NCBI RefSeq assembly: GCF_900129555.1
Contig: NZ_FQWC01000005.1
Span: 248,001 to 312,000, forward strand
Direction: 5' to 3'
Source of the DNA: Flavobacterium defluvii
GTDB lineage: Bacteria; Bacteroidota; Bacteroidia; Flavobacteriales; Flavobacteriaceae
Length of the DNA: 64,000 bases
The number at the start of each line of letters is the position of its first letter. Within the stretch, counting starts at the first letter, position 1. Of this stretch, positions 30,989 through 37,903 are shown piece after piece. The translations under genes and the position numbers were made by a program. The notes beneath the pieces are model-generated. The model ran no database searches. It worked only from the letters and a program-made list of their open reading frames with translations, and had not been told where the DNA came from.

Positions 30989-31420
30989 ATGAAAGCCTTA
31001 CATTTATTACTGATTACATTCTTTTTTATTGCCTCAAAATCATATTCTCAAGTTGAAGTAAATGTAATTACCCATAATTCTAAAGAACGTTATATTACTA
31101 CAACTATTGGTTATCCTGTTCAGGGAACTTATGCTCCAATTGGTTTAAAACAACCCGTTACGGTTTTAAACCCAGACGGAACAGGTTTTATTCAGGCTGA
31201 TGACTTAAGTAAACAAAAGATCAATTGGGGAATTGAATGTACCGAAGAAGGAACTCCGGTTTTTAAGGAAGGATTCAATAGTAAATCGTATACATTTTGG
31301 TACAGACCTGTTGAGGGTAATGAATGGTTTTATTCTCAATTCTCTATTCATTTTGCCAAGAAAAAAATGTTCTTAATGGGAGAAAGAGTAAAAGAATACG
31401 AAGATTATAACGTACAATAG
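30989..31420 (+). CDS. Secreted protein of unknown function
   Basis: A 143-residue protein with signal peptide MKALHLLLITFFFIASKSYS. The mature part (EVNVITHNSKERYITTTIGY ... FWYRPVEGNEWFYSQFSIHF) is mostly beta-strand and looks like a compact periplasmic domain. I do not recognise a family. It lies between the receptor and the acyl-CoA ligase, each with its own upstream gap. Confidence 0.65.
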   Translation: MKALHLLLITFFFIASKSYSQVEVNVITHNSKERYITTTIGYPVQGTYAPIGLKQPVTVLNPDGTGFIQADDLSKQKINWGIECTEEGTPVFKEGFNSKSYTFWYRPVEGNEWFYSQFSIHFAKKKMFLMGERVKEYEDYNVQ

Positions 31421-31598
31421 TCCTTTAAAAACGTCCTTCAAATTAAATTTTTCTTGATTTTTGGGAATATTCGCTATAAAAAAGAAAACGTTTTCGTTGA
31501 TTTTTAATAGTCTCTATAAATTTTCCCATAAAATTCCATAAAATAAAAAATCATACCTTATTTTTATTTAATTTGCAGTAAAATTCAATATATTAAAC

Positions 31599-33377
31599 AT
31601 GGTTTCAATCACACGACTTTTTGATTTTCCCTATTATCAACAAGAAACTTATAACCTTCCAGTTGCTCTTGCAACCAAAAAAAATGGAGTCTGGGAAAAA
31701 ACATCTAGCGAAGAATATATTGCAAAAGCTAATGCCGTTTCGAGAGCATTATTGCGCATGGGTGTTCAAAAAGATGATAAAATCGCATTAATTACTTCAA
31801 ATAACCGCACAGAATGGAATGTAATGGATATTGGTATTTTGCAGACAGGTGCGCAAAATGTTCCAATTTATCCAACGATTGCCGAAGAAGATTACGAATA
31901 TATTTTAAATCACAGCGGCAGTATCTACTGCTTTGTTTCTGATGATGAAGTTTACCAAAAAGTACAAGCTATCAGGGCTAATGTGCCAACTTTAAAAGAG
32001 GTTTATTCTTTTAATGAAATCCCGGGTTGTAAGCACTGGTCAGAGCTGTTAACTTTAGGCGAAGACCAAAGCAATCAAAATGAAGTTGAAGCCAGAAAAG
32101 AAAGCATCAAAACCGATGATTTAGCCACTATTATATATACTTCAGGAACTACAGGAAAGCCTAAAGGTGTTATGCTTTCGCATAAAAACATTGTTTCGAA
32201 TGTTTTAGACAGCGCACCAAGAATTCCGTTTGATCCGGGTAAAAGTTCTGCATTGAGCTTCCTGCCTATCTGCCATATTTTTGAGAGAATGATTTTATAC
32301 ATTTATCAATATTATGGTGTTTCGGTTTATTTTGGAGAATCTATTGATAAAATCAGTGACAATCTAAAAGAAGTTAAACCAACTGTTATTACAGCTGTAC
32401 CAAGACTTTTAGAAAAAGTTTACGATAAAATTTATGCTAAAGGAACTGAATTAACAGGGATTAAGAAAAAACTGTTTTTCTGGGCTATTGATTTAGGTTT
32501 AAAATACGAACCATACGGAGCAAACGGCTTTTGGTATGAATTTCAGTTAAAAATTGCACGCAAACTTATTTTCAGCAAATGGAAAGAAGGTTTGGGCGGC
32601 AATTTAGATTTAATGGTTTCCGGAAGTGCCGCTTTACAACCTCGTTTAACAAGAGTTTTTGCTGCTGCAGAAATTCCGGTTATGGAAGGTTACGGTTTAT
32701 CTGAAACTTCTCCGGTAATTGCCGTTAACGATCAAAGAAACAAAGGGTTTAAAATTGGAACTGTTGGAAAACCAATTCGCAATATTGAAGTAAAAATTGC
32801 TGAAGACGGAGAAATTCTTTGTAAAGGTCCAAACGTAATGTTAGGCTATTACAAAGATCCTGAAAAAACTGCCGAAGCTTTGCAGGATGGTTATTTCCAT
32901 ACTGGGGATATTGGTGAAATCGACAGCGAAGGTTTCTTAAAAATTACAGATCGTAAAAAAGAAATGTTCAAAACATCGGGAGGGAAATATATTGCGCCGC
33001 AAATGATCGAAAATGCTATGAAACAATCTCGTTTTATTGAGCAGATTATGGTTATTGGTGAAGGCGAAAAAATGCCGGCCGCTTTTATTCAGCCAAACTT
33101 TGAATTTGTAAAAGAATGGGCAAAAATCCACAAAATTACTTTAGGAAGTTCTGATAAAGAAATTAGTCAAAATCCTGATGTTATTAAACGTATTGATGAA
33201 GAAGTAGAAAGCATCAACAAAAAATTTGGACACTGGGAACAAATAAAGCGTTTTGAATTGACTCCAGATGTTTGGTCTATCGACGGCGGGCAGCTTACTC
33301 CTACTTTAAAATTAAAGCGTAAAATTATTAAAGAGATTTATAAAGATCTTTACGCTAAAATATACGGGAACAATTAA
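31599..33377 (+). CDS. Long-chain fatty acid-CoA ligase (AMP-forming)
   Basis: A 592-residue member of the ANL superfamily that activates fatty acids to acyl-CoA through an acyl-adenylate. The P-loop-like motif TIIYTSGTTGKPKGVMLSH lies at ~176-194. EGYGLSETSP (A5) and YFHTGDIGEIDSEGFLKITD (A7/A8) follow, and the C-terminal catalytic Lys segment is near GGQLTPTLKLKRK. It resembles FadD15-type ligases of Bacteroidota. It could feed the beta-oxidation genes at 50.8-56.9 kb. The gene is followed by a bidirectional terminator. Confidence 0.94.
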   Translation: MVSITRLFDFPYYQQETYNLPVALATKKNGVWEKTSSEEYIAKANAVSRALLRMGVQKDDKIALITSNNRTEWNVMDIGILQTGAQNVPIYPTIAEEDYEYILNHSGSIYCFVSDDEVYQKVQAIRANVPTLKEVYSFNEIPGCKHWSELLTLGEDQSNQNEVEARKESIKTDDLATIIYTSGTTGKPKGVMLSHKNIVSNVLDSAPRIPFDPGKSSALSFLPICHIFERMILYIYQYYGVSVYFGESIDKISDNLKEVKPTVITAVPRLLEKVYDKIYAKGTELTGIKKKLFFWAIDLGLKYEPYGANGFWYEFQLKIARKLIFSKWKEGLGGNLDLMVSGSAALQPRLTRVFAAAEIPVMEGYGLSETSPVIAVNDQRNKGFKIGTVGKPIRNIEVKIAEDGEILCKGPNVMLGYYKDPEKTAEALQDGYFHTGDIGEIDSEGFLKITDRKKEMFKTSGGKYIAPQMIENAMKQSRFIEQIMVIGEGEKMPAAFIQPNFEFVKEWAKIHKITLGSSDKEISQNPDVIKRIDEEVESINKKFGHWEQIKRFELTPDVWSIDGGQLTPTLKLKRKIIKEIYKDLYAKIYGNN

Positions 33378-33405
33378 TAAACCAAAATATTTTTAACCAA
33401 AGAAA

Positions 33406-33434
33406 AAGGCTGTCTTAATAAGACAGCCTTTTTT
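33406..33434. terminator. Bidirectional terminator
   Basis: AAGGCTGTCTT-AATA-AGACAGCCTT flanked by A and T tracts, between the convergent acyl-CoA ligase and exonuclease genes. Confidence 0.85.
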
Positions 33435-33436
33435 AA

Positions 33437-33982
33437 TTAATTACGAAGACACCAATGTAAAATCTTAGCGATGTTTTTGGCATCGTCAATTCCGCGGTGA
33501 TGTGTTCCTTCCAGCGGAATATTCAGCAATTGTAAAGCGCCGTTCATTCCGGTTGATCTCTGTAAACCAAATTTTTCGGCAAAATGCTCTTTTACATTAA
33601 TGTGATCGTCTCCCATTGGGTAAGGAACTCCAAACGATTTACATTGTTTTTTAAGCATATTCAAATCGTACTGACCGTAACTTGCCCAAGTGTATAAATC
33701 GGGATTATATTCGTCGATTAATTCATTTACAGCATCTTCAAAACTAACTCCATTTTTATCCAGTAAATCCTGAGTTATGGTTGTTAATTCGGTACAAAAC
33801 GTACTTACGCTAGAACGCTGCGGCTTAATTAAAATACCTTTGTTCTTGGTAATTTGTCCGGTTTCTGAATCTAAAACGGCTAATCCGATTTCGATAATTT
33901 CGTTTTGCTGACCTTTCGGGACCGCGCCCTGCCAGCATGTGGCTTCTAAATCAATGATGATAATTTTATCTGTAGTTTTCAT
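33437..33982 (-). CDS. DEDDh 3'-5' exonuclease (RNase T / ExoX-like)
   Basis: A 181-residue exonuclease of the DnaQ-like fold. Exo I is IIIDLEATCW (Asp and Glu metal ligands), Exo II has YDLNMLKKQC, and Exo III is HHRGIDDAKNIAKI (His and Asp). The Cys-Trp after the Exo I motif is characteristic of the subgroup with eukaryotic ERI-1/KapD-like 3'-5' RNA exonucleases (KapD-type). The start at 33982 (MKTTDKIIIIDLE) is preferred to an upstream in-frame ATG. An RNA substrate is plausible, and the gene borders the RNA-repair island, but it has no copy of the shared operator. Confidence 0.88.
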   Translation of the reverse strand: MKTTDKIIIIDLEATCWQGAVPKGQQNEIIEIGLAVLDSETGQITKNKGILIKPQRSSVSTFCTELTTITQDLLDKNGVSFEDAVNELIDEYNPDLYTWASYGQYDLNMLKKQCKSFGVPYPMGDDHINVKEHFAEKFGLQRSTGMNGALQLLNIPLEGTHHRGIDDAKNIAKILHWCLRN

Positions 33983-34062
33983 TTTTTCTGATTTTTTGTA
34001 ATTAATTAAACACATAGAATCATAGTTATTTGACGTCGCATAAAGACTTTCACTATTTTAAA

Positions 34063-34083
34063 TTCACATAGATGCTATGTGAA
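34063..34083. repeat. Short perfect hairpin
   Basis: TTCACATAG-ATG-CTATGTGAA between the exonuclease start and the slipin stop codon; it may terminate slipin transcription, but there is no clear T tract. Confidence 0.4.
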
Positions 34084-34157
34084 AGAAATACATTTCTCTT
34101 TATTCTCTTTTTTGAAGAATAAAATCTATGTTTCTATGTGTTTATAAATCTTTTTTC

Positions 34158-35255
34158 TTATTTCACGAAGATTTCCTTCAATTGACCAATTACGTTTCCG
34201 CTTCCGGAAATTGTGATTTCTCCAATTTTGTCGGCGATTTTTTCTACGTATTCCATCTCTTTCAATTTCCACAACATTTCGTTTTCCTCCATCAGCTTTG
34301 CTGTGTTTAATAAACTTCTTGTTGCAGCGGTTTCTTCTCTTCTCATGATACTGTTGGCCTGTGCTTTTTTCTCGGCAACCAAAACCTGATTCATGATTTC
34401 TTTCATATCTCCTGGCAAGATTACATCACGAATTCCGGCATCAGAAATCTTCAAACCTAAGTCTTCAATTTTAGTTGTCACTTCGGCCAAAATTAATTCG
34501 GCAATAGTGTCTTTCTTCGCCAGTAATTCATCTAAAGTCAATCCCCCAACAAAAGCTCTTAAAGCCAATTGCATTGCAACATACAATTGCTTTTCAAAAT
34601 CTTTGTTTTCAATCAAAGCTTTCATAATATCAACAACCTGATATCTCACAAAAAAATTGATTCTTAATCCTGCTTTATCTTTAGTTAATAATTCCTGACC
34701 AGAGATCTCAATTTGCTGTTGTCTTGTATCGATTGTTTTTACTTCAATTGTAATCGCGTTATTCCAAAAATAATGCGTTCCAGATTTTAATTCTTTAACA
34801 AAAGTTCCATTTACATACAACAACGCTTTGTCATTGCTTGCTACAATAAACTTTCTTGTAAAGTATCTTAATTGATTATGTTCTAATAAGTTTACCGGAA
34901 TATTTTCTGTGATTTCAATTTTAGAAAGATCAATTTTTTTGAATTCATTTTTGACAATTCCTTTCCAGAAAGCATGTCTTCCCGGAGTTAAAACTCCTTT
35001 AAAGTTTCCGTTTACAAATTGCAAAACAATCTCATTATCGGCAATCTCAACAACTTCAAGCATTGAAGCCAAAACTTCATTCTGCAATAAAATATTTAAT
35101 TCAAAAGGTGCGTGAAAAACGGCATTCATATCATAAATCATCACATTTTTATCTCCAAAAATCCAGTACAAACCTTCTTCTAATACTTTTACTAATTTTC
35201 TGTTTTCGAAAACCAAACCTACTTGGTAACCTTCGATTTTAATTCTTTTAATCAT
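34158..35255 (-). CDS. Slipin / SPFH (band 7) membrane protein
   Basis: A 365-residue SPFH-domain protein (start at MIKRIKIEGYQVG). The N-terminal part carries an unusual duplicated beta-rich strand pattern before the SPFH core (~110-290; LLTKDKAGLRINFFVRYQV, LGLKISDAGIRDVILPGDMK). The distal helical part is charged (AEKKAQANSIMRREETAATR), as in slipins that oligomerise on membranes. No strong N-terminal hydrophobic helix is seen. Slipins have been noted beside RtcB/Ro-type RNA-repair genes in other bacteria. Here the upstream region carries permuted tRNA-like RNAs and the same operator as rtcB and Ro60, so it is inferred to belong to that regulon. Confidence 0.88.
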   Translation of the reverse strand: MIKRIKIEGYQVGLVFENRKLVKVLEEGLYWIFGDKNVMIYDMNAVFHAPFELNILLQNEVLASMLEVVEIADNEIVLQFVNGNFKGVLTPGRHAFWKGIVKNEFKKIDLSKIEITENIPVNLLEHNQLRYFTRKFIVASNDKALLYVNGTFVKELKSGTHYFWNNAITIEVKTIDTRQQQIEISGQELLTKDKAGLRINFFVRYQVVDIMKALIENKDFEKQLYVAMQLALRAFVGGLTLDELLAKKDTIAELILAEVTTKIEDLGLKISDAGIRDVILPGDMKEIMNQVLVAEKKAQANSIMRREETAATRSLLNTAKLMEENEMLWKLKEMEYVEKIADKIGEITISGSGNVIGQLKEIFVK

Positions 35256-35261
35256 GGTATT

Positions 35262-35400
35262 TTTTTGTTTCAAGTTTTTCTTTGTTTCAAGTTTCAAGTT
35301 GTGAAACAGTCGAAAATCTTTGTTCTATATTTTTATTTTTTGTTTCAGGTCTTTTTTGTTTCAAGTTTCAAGTTGTAGAACGGTCGAAAATCTTTATTCT
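35262..35400. repeat. Imperfect direct repeat of TTTCAAG-type sequence
   Basis: Two copies of a ~45-bp unit beginning GTTTCAAGTTTCAAGTTG and ending in GTCGAAAATCTTT (about 35284-35330 and 35360-35405), directly upstream of the slipin start. It is related to the inverted repeat at 16126-16167. Confidence 0.55.
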
Positions 35401-35641
35401 ATCCTCTTTACTCTATTCTCTTGCTTCTAACTTTTTACTTCTAACATCTAACTTTTTAATAAAAAAAACCTCTTTGCCTTTCTCCTCCGAAAAAAACGGA
35501 TGAAGAGTTTGTAATTTGTTTACCCGAATTGTTTTCGATTGTATTTTGCAGAGACGATCCCCAAATCATCTTCACAATCAAATCGGAAAGAAAACAAGTA
35601 TTTCAAAAAACATTGCTTTTCGCACTGGCTTTATCATGAGT

Positions 35642-35674
35642 GTGAAATTTTAGATTCGAAAATCTTAGTTTCAC
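35642..35674 (-). ncRNA. UUCG-type stem-loop in the slipin leader
   Basis: On the minus strand, arms GTGAAA/TTTCAC and AGATT/AATCT are capped by TTCG. It lies between the permuted tRNA-like domains and the slipin gene and could be a processing or stability element of the long leader transcript. Confidence 0.45.
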
Positions 35675-35756
35675 TGACAAAGACAAATCAGCTTTTTTTT
35701 TTTGGTCATCTTTTTAAGAGTGATGGTCTCTTTTCAACAGGTTTTTGAGACCCGCG

Positions 35757-35805
35757 TGACTACCAATTGTCAAACTGAGCGTATCAGTACAGGATTCGAA
35801 CCTGC
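35757..35805 (-). ncRNA. Permuted tRNA-like domain B (Y RNA-like)
   Basis: Read on the minus strand: T-arm GCAGG-TTCGAAT-CCTGT, then an acceptor-like hairpin ACTGA-TACGC-TCAGT, then a D-arm TGAC-AATTGGTA-GTCA containing the conserved GG. The order T-arm, closed acceptor, D-arm is a circular permutation of a tRNA with its open ends where the anticodon arm would be. No anticodon stem exists between this D-arm and the preceding or following T-arm. This is the arrangement described for tRNA-mimicking domains of bacterial Y RNAs. Confidence 0.75.
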
Positions 35806-35810
35806 AAATT

Positions 35811-35877
35811 TCTATTGCTCTAACCAGACTGAGCTATCGCATTGCTGCGAATGGGGGTCGAACCCATGACACATAGA
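35811..35877 (-). ncRNA. Permuted tRNA-like domain A with GNRA-capped acceptor
   Basis: On the minus strand a closing helix TCTAT/ATAGA holds a T-arm ATGGG-TTCGACC-CCCAT, an acceptor hairpin TCGCA-GCAA-TGCGA, the tRNA-like TA linker, and D-arm GCTC-AGTCTGGTTA-GAGC. The acceptor strands occur in reversed order (3' strand first) and are joined by a GNRA tetraloop, so this cannot be a charged tRNA. A second stem-loop (CTTGG/CCAAG, 35879-35927) abuts its 5' side. It is transcribed from the operator-promoter at 36077-36116. Confidence 0.82.
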
Positions 35878-36076
35878 TCTTGGTGGAATAGTTTTTTGGA
35901 AAACCTCCCGAAAACCTCCAAACCAAGCTGCATAGAAAAACATAATTCGCTTTCGCGGAAAGTTCCCTACAATGGTGCTATACAGAAACACGCAACTGGG
36001 CTTGTTTGATATTTTTAATCAAAGCCAAAACTTTGATGCATTTCATTTTATAAAAGAACTTGTTTTAATTCCTGAA

Positions 36077-36116
36077 CAAATATTCAAATTATACTGCGCA
36101 GTAATTTTGCGCAGTG
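36077..36116 (-). promoter_or_regulatory. Operator 1 plus -7 box for tRNA-like RNAs and slipin
   Basis: An inverted repeat with half-sites at 36092-36101 and 36107-36116 (TACTGCGCAg / TTGCGCAGTg, 5-bp spacer) is followed after exactly 7 bp, on the minus strand, by AATATTTG (36077-36084). The same operator, spacing and -7 box occur at 46581-46620 and 48198-48237. It begins 10 bp below the ATP-grasp stop codon, so the RNAs and slipin have their own promoter. The position overlapping the -33 region fits an activator site, but repression is possible. Confidence 0.85.
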
Positions 36117-36125
36117 CAAAAACTT

Positions 36126-36911
36126 TTAGTTAATCCATTCTATTACAGTCGATAGATAGACTTGTCTAACCTCATCAAATCGGGTTATATTGGGAATATG
36201 ATTGACTTCTAATAAATATTTAGAACCGTCTTTTCCAACGATGTAATCATTTCCTATCATATCCATTTGCAAAACATTCTTGATGTAAAGCGTATCTTCT
36301 AACAAATCCTGATCGACAGGCATAAAATTGGCATTATCAGGATGGATAGATTTTAACCAATCGTCACCTTCAAGTTTTATCTGCCAATAGGTTTCGCCAA
36401 TCATCATGATACGAACAGCTTCACCTTCAAAATAAGGTTCAATCGTTGCGGTAAATTCGCTTTCCCATTCTCCGGTAAAGCGATGTTTGTTTTCACCACA
36501 ATGCCAGTTTCCCCATTTTGCAATCGTATCTCCTGTTGTGTTTACAGAAGCGCCTGCACTTATAAATCCGCGTGGAGCGCTGAATCTTGAAAGAGACAAT
36601 GCTTTTACCAGACAAGGAATTTTAAAACGGCAGTCCAGCATTGCTGAAGCCTTTGGATAACAATCTCCATTCCAGATCGCAAGACCTGCAATAAAATCAA
36701 AATCATTATCGTAAATTCCGTAATAGACCACTTTATCTACAGGTAACATTCCAACTCCAATCGATTTTTCCATATACAAAACCTCATCTTTAACCACAAT
36801 TTTTGGTATAGACTGATGCCAGATAACATGTCCTGAATACTGGGCTTTTATAATGTCGTATTCTTCCTGTTCAATTCCAACAAGGGCAATTCGGTTGTAT
36901 TTTTGTTTCAT
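36126..36911 (-). CDS. ATP-grasp-like protein linked to tRNA-like genes
   Basis: A 261-residue protein whose C-terminal half looks like an ATP-grasp ligase core: GEAVRIMMIGETYWQIKLEG followed by KYLLEVNHIPN (~residue 234-241), the metal-binding Glu-x-Asn signature. The N-terminal half (IALVGIEQEEYDIIKAQYSG) resembles a pre-ATP-grasp domain. ATP-grasp enzymes join a carboxylate to an amine, thiol or peptide through an acyl-phosphate. The substrate is unknown. Five tRNA-shaped genes lie directly upstream on the same strand and no other gene intervenes, so a tRNA- or aminoacyl-linked role is conceivable. It could also be an unrelated passenger. Confidence 0.7.
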   Translation of the reverse strand: MKQKYNRIALVGIEQEEYDIIKAQYSGHVIWHQSIPKIVVKDEVLYMEKSIGVGMLPVDKVVYYGIYDNDFDFIAGLAIWNGDCYPKASAMLDCRFKIPCLVKALSLSRFSAPRGFISAGASVNTTGDTIAKWGNWHCGENKHRFTGEWESEFTATIEPYFEGEAVRIMMIGETYWQIKLEGDDWLKSIHPDNANFMPVDQDLLEDTLYIKNVLQMDMIGNDYIVGKDGSKYLLEVNHIPNITRFDEVRQVYLSTVIEWIN

Positions 36912-36972
36912 CGTTTTTAATTTTAAATGTTACTTGTTTTTAAATTTAATTCTCACATAATCTATTTATTTG

Positions 36973-37059
36973 TACAGGAAGAGTCCCGATAGCTATCGGG
37001 ACGAACTCTCAAAAAACTGATTCTAAGTCAGCCGCGTCTACAAATTGCGCCATTCCTGC
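36973..37059 (-). pseudogene. tRNA-Leu(TAG)-like gene with T-loop insertion
   Basis: Acceptor GCAGGAA/TTCCTGT (7 bp, one wobble), D-arm GCG...CGC, and an anticodon arm CTGA-CTTAGAA-TCAG with anticodon TAG. The T-stem is AGAG/CTCT. The T-loop reads TTCG and is then interrupted by an 18-bp perfect palindrome TCCCGATAGCTATCGGGA. The long variable arm expected of tRNA-Leu is missing. It is a probable pseudo-tRNA or a tRNA-derived RNA with an engrafted hairpin. It is the last tRNA-like unit before the ATP-grasp gene. Confidence 0.7.
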
Positions 37060-37074
37060 ATTTTTTTTCTGCCG

Positions 37075-37205
37075 CTAAGGCACGAAGACACAAAGGTTAT
37101 TTTCTTTGCGTTTTTGCGACTTTGCAAGAAAATTGCTCGCCAGCTCTCTTTACAATACTTTGTCAATCTCTCGCAAAGTCGCAGAGTCGCAAAGTTTTTA
37201 CTTCA
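37075..37205. repeat. Dispersed intergenic repeat, copy 1
   Basis: It is built from the words CTTTGCGACTTTGC and GCAAAGTCGCAGAGTCGCAA in inverted orientation. A second copy with an 18-bp inverted pair lies at 37488-37580, and degenerate relatives at 44105-44200. This is a non-coding palindromic repeat that separates tRNA-like genes of the cluster. Confidence 0.6.
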
Positions 37206-37224
37206 AGTAAATCTGCTCAATTTG

Positions 37225-37308
37225 TGGAAATAGTAGGATTCGAACCTACTCAGTCAAAAGACAACGGTTTTACAGACCGACCTAACTCTCCAACTTTAGC
37301 GTATTTCC
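37225..37308 (-). tRNA. tRNA-Tyr(GTA)-like gene, atypical
   Basis: A complete class II cloverleaf: acceptor GGAAATA/TATTTCC, D-arm CTAA...TTAG with a GG-containing loop, anticodon stem CGGT/ACCG with a T:T mismatch at the top pair, anticodon loop CTGTAAA (GTA), a long variable arm GTC-TTTT-GAC, T-arm GTAGG-TTCGAAT-CCTAC, and discriminator A. The A/T-rich acceptor and D-arm differ from usual bacterial tRNA-Tyr, and CG replaces TA at positions 8-9. It may be a divergent second tRNA-Tyr, a decoy, or degenerate. Confidence 0.78.
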
Positions 37309-37314
37309 ATTTGT

Positions 37315-37363
37315 CTGGGAAGCAATCACGGTAGCTATCGGATAACCACCGTTATCTTCCCAG
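37315..37363 (-). ncRNA. Stable stem-loop between tRNA-like genes
   Basis: CTGGGAAG at one end pairs with CTTCCCAG at the other, with an inner ACGGT/ACCGT pair. It contains a partial copy of the GATAGCTA palindrome core also found in the Leu-like gene's T-loop. Confidence 0.45.
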
Positions 37364-37368
37364 TTTTG

Positions 37369-37440
37369 GGTGTTTTCGGGAATCGAACCCTGTTCTTCGG
37401 ATTCACAGCCCGAGGTTTTACCTAATAAACTAAAAACACC
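37369..37440 (-). tRNA. tRNA-His(GTG)-like gene, degenerate
   Basis: G-1 and C73 are both present (the histidine identity elements), with acceptor GTGTTTT/AAAACAC. The D-arm is GTTT-ATTAGGTA-AAAC, and the anticodon arm TCGGG-CTGTGAA-TCCGA has anticodon GTG. The T-arm is defective: only AGGG/CCCG-type pairing with a bulge around TTCGATT. The window also has a canonical tRNA-His at 15247-15321, so this copy is not needed for decoding and looks like a decoy or decaying duplicate that has kept charging-identity features. Confidence 0.78.
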
Positions 37441-37487
37441 ATTTTATGTTCTGTCACAAAAATTCAAAGACATTGCGTTTATTTTTC

Positions 37488-37580
37488 TTTGCGTCTTTGC
37501 GACTTTGCGAGAAAACTGCTCGCCATTTAATCTTTTTACCCATACTCTGTCAATCTCTCGCAAAGTCGCAAAGACGCTAA
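37488..37580. repeat. Dispersed intergenic repeat, copy 2
   Basis: An 18-bp inverted pair CTTTGCGACTTTGCGAGA ... complement, between the His-like and Asp-like tRNA genes; same family as 37075-37205. Confidence 0.6.
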
Positions 37581-37667
37581 GTTTAAATTTGATTGTGCAG
37601 ATACCTTTGAACCTCTGCACCTTCCTCAGTACCTTAGTCCCTCAGAACCTCAGCACCTTTAAAAAAG

Positions 37668-37740
37668 CGGCCCATACGGGAGTCGAACCCGTTTCTCCCG
37701 AGAGACAGTCGGGAAGGTTAGCCAGTAACCCCAATGAGCC
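37668..37740 (-). tRNA. tRNA-Asp(GTC)-like gene, atypical
   Basis: Acceptor GGCTCAT/ATGGGCC (one G:T wobble), D-arm GGTT-ACTGGCT-AACC, and an anticodon arm with six pairs TCCCGA/TCGGGA around CTGTCTC (anticodon GTC). The T-arm is ACGGG-TTCGACT-CCCGT and discriminator G73 is the aspartate identity base. Position 37 is a pyrimidine (T), whereas decoding tRNA-Asp has a purine there, and the D-arm is unlike usual tRNA-Asp. Probably not a normal decoder. Confidence 0.8.
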
Positions 37741-37760
37741 AGTTCCTTCTAGAGAACGAG

Positions 37761-37834
37761 TGATTTTGGAAGGATTCGAACCTTCGACCATCTGCTTAGA
37801 AGACAGACGCTCTATCCAGCTGAGCTACAAAATC
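37761..37834 (-). tRNA. tRNA-Arg (TCT)
   Basis: A canonical cloverleaf: acceptor GATTTTG/CAAAATC, D-arm GCTC-AGCTGGATA-GAGC, anticodon arm TCTGT-CTTCTAA-GCAGA with anticodon TCT, T-arm GAAGG-TTCGAAT-CCTTC, discriminator A. CCA is not encoded. It is the first (5'-most) and best preserved member of the tRNA-like cluster. Confidence 0.93.
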
Positions 37835-37847
37835 ATTAATTTTTGGG

Positions 37848-37880
37848 CATAAAAAAAGCACCCGGTTAAAGGTGCTTTAT
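37848..37880 (-). terminator. Terminator upstream of the tRNA cluster
   Basis: GCACC-cggttaaa-GGTGC with A/T tracts on both sides, just 5' of tRNA-Arg on the minus strand; it would end transcription from the 37904-38104 segment. Confidence 0.7.
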
Positions 37881-37903
37881 AAATTCAATATGATATAACT
37901 ATC

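Noticed and set aside
36973..37834. Ordinary functional tRNA operon
   Set aside because: Only Arg-TCT looks fully canonical; the others have mismatched or interrupted arms, an unusual base 37, or A/T-rich non-standard D-arms, and a normal tRNA-His exists at 15247-15321.
36973..37834. tRNA-associated attachment site of an integrated element
   Set aside because: No integrase gene and no direct repeat of a tRNA 3' end were found nearby.
37045..37852. Several short plus-strand open frames across the tRNA-like cluster
   Set aside because: They read through tRNA cloverleaves and palindromic repeats and have no -7 box or protein-like composition.
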